From the NCBI GenBank assembly GCA_016647705.1, contig CM028334.1:744001-808000 (forward strand): 64,000 nt of DNA, read 5' to 3'. The notes beneath the pieces were generated by a model, which searched no databases, was not told where the DNA came from, and worked only from the letters and a program-made list of their open reading frames with translations. This document shows positions 11,524 to 25,167 of the stretch, in pieces. Every line of letters begins with the position of its first letter. Within the stretch, counting starts at the first letter, position 1. Source of the stretch: Eucommia ulmoides. Lineage: Eukaryota > Streptophyta > Magnoliopsida > Garryales > Eucommiaceae. A program made the translations under genes and the position numbers.

Positions 11524-14204
11524 AAAACCTGTTCCCTTTTCACAAAAACAGTGCCCTCTCTTTTTTTTTCCTTCGCCCTTTACTCTATACTTGTTTCATT
11601 CACAGAGAGAAACACAGAACAGCAAGAAAAGATCAAATTTTTAAAAAAAAAATTCCCTTCTGCTTAAAGAAACAGCAGTTTCTTCTGTTGTTCTCCGTTT
11701 TCTCTCCTCTGCTTTTGGGTTTTCTCGAATGAAAGAAAATTAAATGAGAGGGAAAATGAAAATGCAGTGGTCTGAGGAGCAGATTGGTGCTTGGCAGCTG
11801 CATTTTAAGCTCCCAGGAGGAGAGGGTATCGAAGTGAAAGGGGGACCCATTTTGGCCACACCTAATGGATCATTTTTAAAATAAATTCAACCACCTTCAC
11901 CTTATACGTCGGGAGTTTGATCAGTTAACTCTCGAGCAATTTTTTCCTTTAAAATCGTCGTAATTTAGATTTTGATATCTATGTAGGGTGATTTCGCACT
12001 TCTCTCAATCCTAAAAGTTAGCTCGCGATGTTTTTTGGCATTGTATAATTTGACCATCAAACATTTTGACGTCCGTGACGGAGTACATTGAATAAAGGGC
12101 TGTTTGGCTGTTGTGACAAAAAAGCCTTATTTAACGCGGTTTTTCCTCTCTTTGGTGCACAAAGATTAATTCTTTGTACTACTCGCTTCTCAATACGGTC
12201 GGTTCCTACTTTTGTTTTAAGGCTAATTACACATTTCATCCCCAAAGTTCAACTCTATCTTCACTTTAGAGTCCTTAACTTTCAATTGCATCACATTGTT
12301 CCTTTAGGGTACACATTTAGCTAAAGTACCATCAACGAACACATATCCGATGTTACTAGGTAGAGATAATGGGCCTAGTGAGGACGTTGCGCCTTGGGTC
12401 GAAGGAAAATAAAGAGGTGAAAATTGGTCTTACATCAGTCCACTGTGAATCGAACTTTAGCCCAACATGATAATTCGAACAATCAGGCAGTCCGATCAAA
12501 TAGCCCAATGTGATGACACGGTAAACTAGCAAACAACCACGTAATGCCCACCATTCCACTTGTTTGAGTCGTATCAGGGAAAACAACTCATTACTGAACG
12601 GAGAAGGAGTAAAACATTCCCGTCGAAAGGTGTAACCACCCATTATCACGAACAACCAAAGAGTTAGGTATAAAAGTAAGACAGTAATACATCGTTTATA
12701 TATACAAATTTATCCATCTCATACCAAATTAATTTATTCTTACATCAGAGATTCTTTTATTGATACCACTCTTAACACTTTTTATTTTGCAGATTGACAG
12801 GTTCTGGAGTGAGATTTTTCACAACATTAGTACTTGAAAAAAAAATGATTTCGAAACGAAATTTGTCTAAATTTCTTTAAAAATATTCATATTTTTATTT
12901 AATTGGACAATTTTTTTATTATTTACTATCTTTTTATAATTATAAATTAAAAAATAAATAAATAAATATATACATATATATATATATTGTGTTACACGGA
13001 AAATCCCTAGTTAATTTATAAATCTCAATGTCCAATAAAAAAAAAGGAAGGTGCAAAAAACAATTGAATATAAACTTGGGTGTACAAAGTGCAATTTATG
13101 GTATTCACGTGTGACGGCGTGACTTTCTTGCGATAATTACAATTAATGTTTAATTTGTAATTTGAATAATTATGGGTTTGACGTGGGCACAGTTCCGTAG
13201 TTCACTATTATAGTGGCAAAATTGTAATTTAGCATTAAAAATTACATTTTGTTTTTTATTATTTTTAATTAACAAAAAGACAGTATTTATGAGTAATTAA
13301 TAGAGTAATTAAACTTGCAAATTGACCCATCACCTAATATGGTGCATTTAGTTAGAAGTTTTTTGTTGAAAGGAATAAAGGTTTTTGTTATGATTTGATT
13401 TTTTTAATAATTTATTATTATTTTAAAAAAATTATCATATTTTATAAGTAATTTATTTTAAAATTTTTATGAATATTTTTATTAAATATCATACACAAAT
13501 TCAACAGTTTGTTTATATTAATTGACTTAAAATTCTTTCCAAAAAAATAAAAAGGGATAAAAACATTTCAACGATATCATAATAATTTTCCCGATAATCC
13601 AATTTTAATTTTTGGAGTAATTATTGAATTTTAGTTTTTTTACATTTTTTTTAATTTTAAATGTATTTTGCTTCTATATTTACTTTTTTTTTTCTATGAA
13701 TAATTTAATTATTTTAATTAAAATATCAGTTCTAAATTTAACATCTCGCTAATATTAACTAGATGATTTTATATTAATCGAATGATGTAATTTTTTTTAG
13801 AAAACTAAAAAAATAGGGATAATTTAAAATTAATATTTTGCCAATAATATAATAATTTTTTTGAGAATTTTCTTCAGTGTGTTGGGTAGACTGTAATTAT
13901 TTCTGTAAAAAAAAATTGATGCACTAAAAAATATCTAAAAGTATTATAAACATAATTTTTTCTTGTATTTATAATTTTATAACAAATATTTATTGTTCTT
14001 CTCCAAAACAATATTTATTTGTTAAAAATATTTATTTATTTATTGCATAATTGCCATTTTTAATGAAAAAAATCATCTAATCATTAATCACTCTCTTTCT
14101 CTTCAATTAGGAAAATGGAGAAACCTTTCACTTTGAGAAATCAAAAGGAATTGATAACTTGGCGGGAGGAGAAAGAAAGAAAAAATAAAAAATAAAAATA
14201 AAAT

Positions 14205-14242
<38 letters not shown>

Positions 14243-15330
14243 CATATATATATATATATAAGCATTAAGAAACCCTTAAACAAAGCAAACAACAAAGACA
14301 TTTCATGCACTCATCATCCATGCATTATTGCACATACCTACCTCCCCTACTTCCTAAGTTTTTAATTTAAACCGAATCATTAAGATCCTCTTCTATAATT
14401 TTTAAGGATATTTACACTTTCAACCCCTTTACGCGTCCGCAATTTCTATACTTCGGTCCTCGAACTATCAAAACTATCGAATTGGTCCTCACTCTATCAT
14501 ATTTTTCAGTTATAACGTGAAAACTTAGAAATATTTTTTTTGACTAATCGTAAAGTTAACGAATGCGAAAATTATTAATTAATCAGACCAAAATAAATAC
14601 AAATATTTATAGTTTGGTTTGTGGGGCAAAATTGTCAATGTGAATTTATCCTGTCAATTATCTCATGATTTGATGTTCTAATAATTCAAGAACACATCAT
14701 GAAGGATGTCCTTAAAATATTATTTAATTTATATATTGTAGATATTTAATTGAGGGTGATATTGACAATTCACAACATTTAATGGAGAGGAAGTGATTGG
14801 TTTAGTTTAAATTAAAAAAAAAAAAAATCCAATTATATTGTGCAAAACTTAGATAAGGACACGTATCATTGTTAGGAGAGCAACTAATCGTTGCGCGAAT
14901 TATCTCGACTGGATGGAGACCAGTATTAGGTCTGAAATGTACTATCTTAAAGAACCCCCGTGAGGTACTTGAGAGATTGTTGATAGCGAATATACACGAT
15001 GCGAGCGTTCCGTCTGGTTGCTAGTTTGTGTTGTTTTCTTTTCCTACAAAAAAATAAATAAATAAGGATGTATATATTGTGTAATATTATTATTTTTATT
15101 ATATAGCAGCGTGTCTCCGGGTGAACTTACATATATTTCAACTAATTAATTATTTCTCTTGATGATTTTAAGGGCGTGCTTCTTTATATTGATCTGATGC
15201 ATTTAATATTAAATTCAATATTTAATTATTTGAGTATTTTTTAGAAGAATCAAATACTGGAGACACTTCCGCTTGTCAACTGGACTAATATTTGTGTAAA
15301 TGGTGAACAACTTACATGCAGTGGTTGAAG

Positions 15331-15363
<33 letters not shown>

Positions 15364-15639
15364 CCATGCAAAATAGTGATGAAGAATTAAAAGTCAACAA
15401 GCTAGCTGTTTTAATATAATTATCTGTCATATTTGAAAATAAATAAAATAAAATAAATATCTAAAATCTGATTTATACTGTGCAATTTGCTTTATAAATC
15501 CTAATAATTAATTTGGACAAATTTAGAGAATCAGAAGCTCAGATCTTGTAAATCTCCCCATTACTATATAGGAGAAAAATTTATTTATTTTATTATTTAA
15601 TTTTTCAAAAGGAAGATCATATATATTATATAGATATAG

Positions 15640-15850
15640 ATATTTTATTTTTTTAATTTTTATTTTCTCAAGGTATCTCTACATCACGGTCAGTAGAGAC
15701 AAATCCTTCGAGGTATTATCAGGCGTCAGAAGCGGAAACCTCTTTCAACAGAGCAATTTTCATATACACCCTCTAAAAATTGAATCCAGGATGGTTGCTT
15801 AAGAAACTCAAGTCCTTTCCGCTTGGACCAATTCACGTTGTTTATATATA
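15640..15850 (-). mobile_element. tRNA-derived SINE, first copy (same family as 60933-61153)
   Basis: Read on the minus strand it starts near AACGTGAATTGGTCCAAGCG, passes GGATTCAATTTTTAGAGGGT and TCTGTTGAAAGAGG, and ends near GATACCTTGAGAAAAT with an A-rich tail. The same blocks in the same order occur on the plus strand at 60933-61153. TGGTCCAAGCGGAAAGG resembles a pol III A box and GGATTCAATTT a decayed B box about 40 bases later. No clear target duplication was seen here. Confidence 0.65.
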
Positions 15851-16247
15851 TGTATGTATATAAATTGTGTAGCATCAATAAAAAGCAAATTAAATTACGT
15901 AAATACAAAAAAGAAAGAATTTATTCTACAGCTGGGTGGAGCTGTAGGCCATGCTAGTAACATGTTCACTTTGAGTAGGATTTTGACATTAGAAACCAAC
16001 CCATTTAGCAAAAGTTTATATTAAGAACAAAAAAAAAGTTTTTTGAAATGTTATACATAGATAGATAGATAGATATATATATAATAAAACATGACGGGAT
16101 ATATTTTAGCTATACATTTTAAGACACGGATTAAGTCACGGATTTATCAAATCAATTTTATTTTAGGCATAAATTCACCCTAATATTTCCTAATTATTTT
16201 TTTTTCCCTATTTTGCATTAATTTCTTATTTAATTAGCCCTCGTCAT

Positions 16248-16260
16248 TTTATAAATAGAA
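16248..16260 (+). promoter_or_regulatory. Isolated TATA box (TTTATAAATAGAA)
   Basis: A strong plant TATA consensus is followed about 60-90 bases later by C- and T-rich leader-like sequence and then CTGGTAATC, which could be a splice donor (16348-16351). No coding frame follows. It could drive a non-coding transcript or be chance in AT-rich DNA. Confidence 0.25.
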
Positions 16261-16573
16261 GCAACCCTGTACATGCTACAATCCAAGCTCCTTCAAAACC
16301 GTAATTGTTGTTGGTGCTGTTGCTTCTTCTCGCCAATTCAATGTACTGGTAATCAAATTTCTCGTAATTTTCAGTTTTCCCAGATTAAATTTTCACTTTT
16401 TGCATGAATACTCTTAAAATCATTATTAAGTTATTTTATGTAAATTTTCACTTACACTGATTAATTTCCTGGGAATGTTATCTTGTTCTTTTCCTCAACA
16501 ACGTTAACATGCTCGTAAAACCAATACTGCATAATATTTTATATTTGAACAAATTACCAGATATTCGAGATTA

Positions 16574-16608
<35 letters not shown>

Positions 16609-17720
16609 AGTTTTAATTGTGACATTATGGGATCAAGTTGTGTCCAAACAAATTATCAAATCAGACACCCAAAGTTGTTGCTTTCAGCAATGTCTCATTA
16701 ATTATTAATGATTCATAACATGTTCCAGCTAAGACACATAGTACTTTGCCTGTTCAATCTAAAATTACCAATTTTAAAAAATTTATTAAGGGTAATTTTG
16801 TCAATAAAATTTATCGTTTTGAAAAATTTGTGCAGTTGCTAGACATAATTAGCTGTAGCAAGGAGTGTGTGGATCCTACTTTTGACACTTTTAACCTCCA
16901 CCAATTAAATTCAACTAACTTTTGAAATGTTTTCACTTTTTTTTGGTTATAATCGATAATGACACTTCCTATTTTAACAAATTTAATATTTTATAACCAA
17001 ACACGGCCTTAATATTTCATTTGTTTAAAAATTAGAGAATACGGTACAAATTATACAGCGCTCGTTGCATCAGCGCGCGCATCCAAAAAATATTTTTTTA
17101 TATATGATCGTTAAATATTTGTATAAAGCAGGCGGAGGCGGAGCTTATATAAAATTTTGAGAGCTTTAATCGATTTTTTCTTAAGATTACGGGAAATTTT
17201 GAAAGTTTAGAAGAGGCTTAAATTGTGATTAACGAGAAACAAACCGATTGAATTTCTTTAGTCATAACCAGGGGCGGAGCTACTAAGAGCTCGAGGGCTG
17301 GAATTTTTGAAATTTTTTATTATTACACATATACTTAAGAAAAATGAATAAATTGTCTTTTGCCCTCTCTATTTTGTTTAATTATCACTTTACTCTCTTT
17401 CGTTTTATAAAGATACGTTTTATCTACTTTTACTTTTGAAGAAAGTGAAAAAATAATATATTTTTTTTCCGTTTGAATTAACGAAATATGTTAAAAATTG
17501 ATGGAATTTAAAATTTTATCTAATTTTTTTTAAGAAATAGACGAAATTAGTAATTTATTATAATTTTGATTTAATTTTTTAAAAAATGTTCATGCATAAT
17601 ATATTAATAACATAAAAAATAAAGATTAAATTTCTAGACTTCATATTTTAGTGAATATTTAATTTATTTATTTTTATGAAAAATCTAGAGTTTAACTTCC
17701 GAACGTCGGTGCAAAAATTA

Positions 17721-18400
17721 AGGCCCCGTTTGGTAACCATTTCCATCCCATTCCGTTCCCAGATTTTTGGGAATTCTGTTTGGGAATAGCGTTTGATAAT
17801 TTTTGTTTCCGTTTCCATTTCATTCCCATTTGAGAATTGTGCCCACTTTTTTCTTAAGAAATGAGAAACAAAAAAAAGTTGTTTCTCATTATTCCCATTC
17901 CATTCCCAAAACCCATGATCACTATTCACCTACCGGCCGGCCACCGTCCGCCGCCGCCGCCGGCCGCCGCCGGTCATCTCCGGCGACCGTCGCCGGTCAC
18001 CGTCCGGCCGGAATTTTTCCGGCCACTTCCGGCAGTCGCCGGCGACGGCGCCACCGCCGTCCGGTCATCGCCGGCGGGGGCACCGCCGTCTCCGACGTCG
18101 GAGAACCGTCGCCGGCCGTTTCCGGCCGGACGGCGACGGCGCCGCCGGAACACCGCCTGCCGGCCGGCGACGGCGCCACCGCCGGCCGGCCAAAACTGAA
18201 AAGAGAAAAAAAAAAAAAAAGAAAAAGGGATTTTAGGATAAAATCGTTACCAAACACAATTCCCTTCCCAAAACAAAAAAAAAATTATCGTTACCAAACG
18301 CAATTCTACTCCCAAAAAGAAAACAAAATTTCCATCCCATCCCATTCCATTCCCATCCCACTGCTGGAATTGAAACAGAAACGGTTACCAAACGCCACCT
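17721..18400. mobile_element. MITE, family C, with a GC-rich CCGGCG core
   Basis: The left end AGGCCCCGTTTGGTAACC and the right end GGTTACCAAACGCCACCT are inverted copies. Sub-terminal blocks also mirror: ATTCCCATTTGAG, GCCCACTTTTTTCTTAAG and GAAATGAGAAACAAA. The centre (17935-18195) is about 260 bases of nearly pure CCG/GGC/GACGGC repeats, sharply unlike the AT-rich surroundings. The 199-residue proline/arginine-rich frame across it is the product of that repeat and not a gene. A second copy in the opposite orientation is at 32990-33547. Confidence 0.75.
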
Positions 18401-18587
18401 AAATAAACAACAAAGATTAAGACACCATTTTTTATTATTTTAACATTTTATTTTTGTCCTAATACAGATGAGAATGACAAGTCAACGAATGAGAGATTAG
18501 GATGACACGTGAGCAAGCCAAGTGGGACCCAAATAAGAACAAAGAAAACAAGACATGACCCCATACGTTACAATCTAGGGTTTGGCT

Positions 18588-21430
18588 CGGGTTCTCGATG
18601 AACAATTTACAAACATAAAATTTTGCTAATACAATTCACGTGTTATTCTATTTTTTTTAGAAATTTAAAGTTGCTACACAAATAAAAGTGACGGTAATTT
18701 TTTCACATTAAAAATTACAATAATTTTTATGACGTATAGTAACTTTATCTATATATATCAGGGTTTTATAGTTGTAACTCCAAATATTATAATGCACTAT
18801 TAATCTGGTTTACTCGGTACAATAATTTTTTAACATATTTAATAATTCTGTTAAAAATCTAAAATTACTATATGTCATATAAATTACTGTAAATTTTATA
18901 TGTAATACAATAACTTTAAACGTTTGAAAAAATCACTATAGCGCGTGAACTACATGAACTAAAATTTTAAATTTTGTGGGCTATTAACCAAACTCCTCTT
19001 TATATTACATATAAATCCCCTAATATTTTTCAATATTTTACAAGGCCAGAGTCCCTCTAATCCCCATTTTTCTCTATCTCCGTTCATATAATCCAATAAT
19101 TTTGAATTTTTGTTATAATTATTATATTTTTAACAAAATTATTGCGAACAGAACGGTGAACAAGATTATTGGTGATTGTACTATAAAATATCAACCGATG
19201 ATTGACATATGTAGTTCGTATGGTACGATGTAGACTGAACTCTCGTGATTATTCGAACGAAACTAAATTTAAATAAAAATATAAAAAATGTGAGCCTTTA
19301 AATAAAATAAATAAATAAAAAATGAAAAATCTATCCATTTGGGGATTGGTTTTGAGAGATTTACGTACACAATTCAACTACGAAGAGGCATCCACGTCCA
19401 CAGTTTATTAGGGTTTGGTAGGTCCCATCAATTTAATCCATTTTCAACAATATGTGGGTCATATTAAATTAAAAAAAATATTATTTATTTATTTAAATTT
19501 TATCCATAAAATGATGGGTTTTTTAATTTAAAATAAATAAATAATTCAATTTTTTTTATTCTGAACAGCAATCATACAAATCACATAAGTGTTGAAACGT
19601 GGCGATGTTTAATAATTAATTATTGGTTAAAATAATCATTTTTTTATAATTAATTAATTAATAAATAATTTATGTAGATTGGATTGTCTTAAGTGGCCAA
19701 AGAGGATTCCTTTATTGTTCACTTTTTTAAATTTCTAATTATGATTTTAGATTAATTTTACGCTAAATGGGTGATTATGATTAGAGAAACTTTACAATTA
19801 GTTAATTTATATATATTTTTCAATTTTATTTCTAATTTAACTATTTTTTTTAAATATTTGGACCAAAATATAATTAGAAAAATTAAGTAGATTAAAATAA
19901 TTATATATTTCTGTGTTCAACTAGATGATATTTATTTTTTTATTTTTTTTATAACCCGAATTTTGTAATTCGTTGTTCATCTAATTCATTCGGTACCGTA
20001 ATTGTTTGAGAAATCCAATAATTTAGTCAAAAAATTAAAAGTCACTATACGCCATAGAAGTTACTATAATTTTTTAGATAAAAAAATTACAGTGTCTTTT
20101 ATAGTATAATAATTTTAAACTTCTGAAAAAATTATTATAACGCATGGACTACATGGACTAAAATTTTAAATTCGTAGACTGTTCACTAAAAGCCCCTTAA
20201 ATTTGATTAAATTGTATAAAAAATAGAGAAATATACAATTAGATAGACAGACGGAGATTTATTATTTAGGGTATTTTGCCGTGGACCTTAAAATTTTGTA
20301 ACTCAGTATTTACCGAATTTACTCAAAATATTTTTTTTTTGAAAAATTCAATAAATCTGTCAAATGTCCGAAGTCAATGCAACGTGAAAAAGTTACAGTA
20401 ACTTTCATATGACTCTTAAAAAAATTATTGTAACGTGTGAACTGTATGAACAAAAATTTATGGACGGCAAAAATTTATAGACGGCAATCTTTGTTTTTGG
20501 GTGACTTTGTGTGAAGGCAATCTTTTTCATACATCATGGTGTTTTGCATGGGACAAGCTATATCTATTATACACACGTAACACACACCTCCACCCAATAA
20601 AAATAATTTTTTATTTTTTATTTATTTTAATCTTGGTGACTCATTTTTATTTTGTTGGCAATCAATTTACGTTTAATTTTCTCCCTTTTTGGTTATGCTT
20701 GCCAAACACGGCCTTAACTAACCTGGTTGAGGACCACATTACATCATTTTAATTCAACCACCATTTGCCACACCCTCTTCTCTTTACCATGTGTTAGGTA
20801 TTCACTTTATGGACAAAGTTTTAAGGTTAGTTAAGGCAGTGTATGACAAATTTTTTCTAAATAAGTGTTCCGTTACGATGATTCTTATCTAACGAGTGAA
20901 CTGTAAAAATTCAAAATCACTGTAAATTATGAAAATTACTGTAATACGTTGATTGCATGAATAAAAAATTTAAGTTTCTAGACAGTTCACCGAGAATCAA
21001 AAAAAAAATTTGTCATTTTTTTTTCAGTCAAATGTCTAAAGTTTCGCAACATACTATTCATCCAACCCACTCGCTACAACAGTTTTTTTTTTTTTAAAAT
21101 CCAATATTTCTATAAGAAGTCCGTGCACTACACGAAAATCACTGATTTTTTTTTTGCAATAAAAAAATTACATTAACTTTCATACTGTACAGTAACTTCA
21201 AATTTTGAAAATGAATTTTTGTGAATAGTTCATTAACTTAAAATATTTGTCTATACAGTTCACGCGTTATAATATTTTTTTCAGAAGTTTAAAATTATTG
21301 TATTATATAGGAATTTCTGTAATTTTTGTATGTAAAAAATTATGGTAATTTTTATGACATTTGACTTTTGGGGTCATGCCTTTTTAAACGAACATGTGAA
21401 GTGCATGAACAAAATGTATCTTTAATGAAT
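18588..21430. repeat. Cluster of an AT-rich dispersed repeat (family F)
   Basis: At least five blocks (about 18588-19005, 19940-20195, 20280-20480, 20800-21010, 21040-21430) share ordered words: TGTATAGTTCACGCGTTATA, TTTTTTCAGAAGTTTAAA, AAATTACAGTAACTTTTATG, CTGCATGAACTAAAATTT, GTGGACTGTTCACCAA. Parts appear in both orientations inside a block. Further copies are at 25036-25167, 32496-32960 and 44160-44345. No coding capacity and no clear ends were found, so the class is unknown. Confidence 0.7.
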
Positions 21431-21552
21431 TAGCTAGTAAGTAGCATTGAAGTAGGTTGTCTCCATCCCCATTGTCTTTAGTGGGCTCATGTAGAACATG
21501 TAGTTTCTACATGCCCCCTCCCTTTTTTCATATAAACAAAAGGAAAAATAAC

Positions 21553-22223
21553 TAAGTACATGTTTCATAAAAAAATTTAAGTATTTAAAACTTATTATAT
21601 TAAGTACTTAATTAATTAAGTTTATTTGATAAATATAATTAATATTACTTAATTAATTAAGTTAACTTAAAAATTAAGTCAAAATGTGAATAAAAAATTA
21701 AGTCAAGGTTCCTTCACTTATTTTATTTTACTTAATGTAATCCATTATTTTTTACTTAAAAAAAATTTATATTTTGACCATTTTACCCTTGATCTCCTAC
21801 GTTTAATTAAAGTTATGATTAATGAGAATTGAATTAATTTTAGATTATTTTATGATTTTAATTTAATTTAATTTTATATTTAAATTATTGTTATAATTTA
21901 ATTTAAGTAATCAAACTACATAAAAAAACACATAATATTTACATATTTTTAGCTTAATTTCTACTTTTAATTTTAATATAATTTTTTTTAAAATGGCACC
22001 CTGATTTTATTGCTTTGTTCTCAATTTTTTTTCTTCACATTATCTTAATTCAAAGGTAATTATGTAAATTAAATAATTTTTAGCATACAAATTTTGTACT
22101 TATCAAACAAATAAAAAAAATTCAGCACTTTATTTTCAGCACAATTTTATCAAACAACCTTCTTAAATTTTCAGCACTTAAAATTTCAGCACTTAAAAAT
22201 TAAGTTGTTATTAAACAAGTCCT
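21553..22223. mobile_element. Probable MITE (family G, TAAGTACTTGTTTGATAAA ends)
   Basis: The left end TAAGTACATGTTTCATAAAA and the right end, read in reverse (TAGGACTTGTTTAATAACAA), are related, and both flank blocks such as ATTTTCAGCACTTAAAA and ACTTAATTAATTAAGT. A shorter relative is at about 42436-42545, inside the intron of the gene at 41152. Confidence 0.5.
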
Positions 22224-22729
22224 AAGGCTGTATTTGGGCAATGATTTGGGGGAGGGATTTTATTTAGAAAAGAGATTTCAAAATCATTTTTTAACAAATT
22301 CCTTGTTTGGGTATTGAGTAGGATCGATTTGTAAAATTCTTTAAGTGCCAAATTTAGGTGAAATGAAGGATTTAGAAATATTTTTGAAATAGGTGGAATT
22401 AGACAAATCTACCCAAGAGAGGATTTGAGGAATCGATCATTTTTAGCTTCTTCGTCTCCGTTCGTCGTCATCCATCATCTTCGTCGTCTACCTTTCATCG
22501 TCTCCGTCGTTCGTCATCCACCTTTCGCCATATTAGATTAAGGATTTGGTTCGAATTTAGAGAATTTGGTCGTTTACCAGCTTGATTTTGGGGATTTCGT
22601 CGTCCACCAATTCGAATTTGGGGAAATTTGGTCGTCAATTTCATTTGGTTGTTGTTGACGTTCATCGTCGTCGATTTCAATGGAGCTTCTCCTTCACGAC
22701 GACCACCGACATTCAAGCTTTGTTTCTGG

Positions 22730-22773
<44 letters not shown>

Positions 22774-23094
22774 CCGAGAAGTGGGATTAAAAACATAACA
22801 AAAAAAAAAAAAAAAACTATGACCATGTTTGTGTGATGTTTCTTTTTTAGGTTTGTGTTTTAATTTCAATAAAATTGTTCTAATAATTCTGTTTTGTTCC
22901 CATAAATTTGTTGTTGAAATTTAGAATTAGAAGAAATATTGTTTACAAATACTTTACCTATTCAAACAAGACACGTTTAAATACTTCAGCTCGAACAATT
23001 ATCCAAACAAGGGACTTGTGAAATGAAGGAATTTCAAAATTCCCATATTTCACAAATCCCTTAAATTTGTCAAATCGCTCACCCAGACACAACC
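22224..23094. mobile_element. MITE, family D (TTTGGGTAAGGGATTTG type)
   Basis: The left end AAGGCTGTATTTGGGCAATG and the right end CACCCAGACACAACCT are inverted relatives, with sub-terminal AAATCCTT/AAGGATTT blocks. The interior has CGTCGTC-rich sequence (22445-22700) and a (TA)n tract (22735-22770). Related elements are at 36636-37054 and 53041-53860. Open frames inside it on either strand are not genes. Confidence 0.65.
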
Positions 23095-25136
23095 TAAATC
23101 AACTTTAAATTAAATATATTTTTTTTCTTTCGCACAAAAGCCATATTAATTCTTGATTATTTAAATAATATATATTTTTTTTAATTAAATTGGCTTGATC
23201 AAAACTACATTTAATTAGGGATGAGGATGACACATAAGCTATTATTTTAAAATTAAAAAATAATAAATAAATTCATTTGCATCACTTTATCTCCTTACAT
23301 TGCTTGTGTGTATCTCCTTCAACATGATCTCTTACAATATGGATAGGCCTCATCATCCATGAAATCCTCCCCACCCCACCCTTTTTCTTTCTTTTTTTTT
23401 TAATTTCATATGTTTTTTTTCCTCCTGAAAAAAATAGAAAAAGGAAAAAAGATTAAGATATATGTCCCTTTTATTACTCATTTCTGTACTGACTGACAAG
23501 AATCGCGTGCACTGAAAGTGAAAAGAAAAAAAAAATATTTGTGCCATTTTTATTACTCATTTATGTATTGACTGATGAGAATCTCGTGTATTGAAAGTGA
23601 AAATTATAAAAATATAAGAATATTTATGTCGTAAGGGAATTTTTGTATTTTTTTTTCTAAAAGAAGAAGAAAATTATAAAAATATAAGGGTAACAAGTGA
23701 ATATTTCTACAACTAGCGGGGTTCATGGCCATCCCCGACTTCTACATGGGCCCATCGCTAAGGGTTTAGTCTATTTTGCACATATCGTTTTAGACTGAGT
23801 TGTTTTATTTTATACCGACAAAATCTCGTGCAGTGAGTTGCCTATAAAATTTTAAAAAAAAAAATTGTACACCTTGAAATTTGATCATTATCTCGTTTTC
23901 GTCCTCACAGTTTCAATTTGAACACATGACACCCTAAAGCTCCCTAATCACTCTACTTCAGTCCAAATCATTAACCTCTTTACAATGATGGACGTTAGGC
24001 GGTTCCATGTGCACCTTACCTATTTTTAAGGGGACTTTATATGTAATTTCAACCTCATCCCCCCCCCCCCCCCCCCCCGGCTAAACCCTATATATTCCAC
24101 AGTGTTTAGGCAGGGTTTTGGTTGGGGGTGGTGGTGGAAGGAGGAGACTAGAAATGACCATGAAATCCCTTAAAAATATTCACACCGTGCGGCAAATGGC
24201 TGTTTGTCTGCTCAAATTTTCATTTTTTTTTTGGGGGTGGGGTGGGGGGGTGAAAGTGTATATTTTATCATGTTATCTTTGGTAGGGATAAGGGCTGCCA
24301 CATGAACAAGAAGGTTGAAAAGAGAAGCATATCCAAACATCTGACTCTAAAACAGGGTCCCTACTTGATCCAACAGAACAGTTAAGTGTATGAGCAGCTT
24401 TTCTTTAGGGCATGTAGGCATTACTTTATCCATTGGCTTGGCATATGCGTGGGGCTGCTGCTTATATAAATCAGAATGTTGAAAGGACATTCATGACAAT
24501 GAAAGTTATGAAAAGGAGAGCTCCTATTTATTTATTTATTTTTTGCATTTTAGAAGACTAATTGGAAAAAAAAAATAAAAAAAAATTGATTTTGTCATGT
24601 TCATACTTCATAGATTTAAAAAAAAATTATGAGAATGGCTAAAGATAATCGAACTTACTTATAACATAAACGATGAACATCAGCTCGTGTATGCACTAAC
24701 CGTTGGTTGCCCGCCTGGAGGAAAGGGAAAGAAAAATAGACAACCAAAGAAGGACAAATGAGTGAAGACGGAACTGCAAAAACGCCATCTAGTTTTTAGC
24801 ATAAATAAACTTACTAGTTTTTTTTTAGCTCAGCATAGCAATTGAAAAGTCACTACATAAACTTACTAGGTTTATGTAAATTTTAAAAGATTTAATTGAT
24901 TTTTTCTAAAAGTATAGGGTTAATGGTGAAAATTTTCAAAAGTTCAGGAGGGTTTAACTCCCCCCCAGGGCACTAAACCGCTCCGCCGTTGACTGCAATA
25001 AAGACATGAAATTAAACATCTTGCAACGATTTTTCGTTGTAGTTTCAATTGAATTACTAGACTTCTCACAGGATTATAAGATATCTGACAAAATTATTGT
25101 GCTGCGTGTGCTGCGTATACTGCATGGGCTGAAAAT
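23095..25136. other. Intergenic, 3' flank of the mini-RNase III gene
   Basis: AT-rich sequence with an 18-base poly(C) run at 24061-24078 and a G-rich tract at 24232-24250. A tandem word pair (TTTTATTACTCATTT with CTGACTGA.GAGAAT) occurs at 23469-23590. No gene was recognised. Confidence 0.5.
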
Positions 25137-25167
25137 TTAAATTCGTGGATTATTCACCAAGAACTCC
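25036..25167. repeat. Family F repeat overlapping the 3' end of the mini-RNase III gene
   Basis: The words TTCTCACAGGATTATAAG, ACTGCATGGGCTGAAAATTT and GTGGATTATTCACCAAGAAC match the family F consensus seen at 18.6-21.4 kb. The minus-strand reading frame of the last exon enters this repeat at about 25167 and stops inside it at 25139-25137. Confidence 0.65.

Larger units (their letters stand above)
11524..17720. other. Intergenic: beta-galactosidase promoter side and AT-rich spacer
   Basis: This spans the leader and promoter of the minus-strand beta-galactosidase gene (pyrimidine-rich at 11560-11720), then about 6 kb of AT-rich DNA with (TA)n tracts at 14209-14239, 15339-15361 and 16583-16608. 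A SINE-like copy lies at 15640-15850. No protein gene was recognised; the open frames are short and low-complexity. Confidence 0.6.

Noticed and set aside
17803-18402. 199-residue Pro/Arg-rich open frame, and overlapping frames on both strands
   Set aside because: It lies wholly inside an inverted-repeat MITE and is produced by CCGGCG repeats; all frames of such DNA stay open.
24061-24078. 18-base poly(C) run
   Set aside because: It is a simple homopolymer; its length may be a sequencing artefact and no function is implied.
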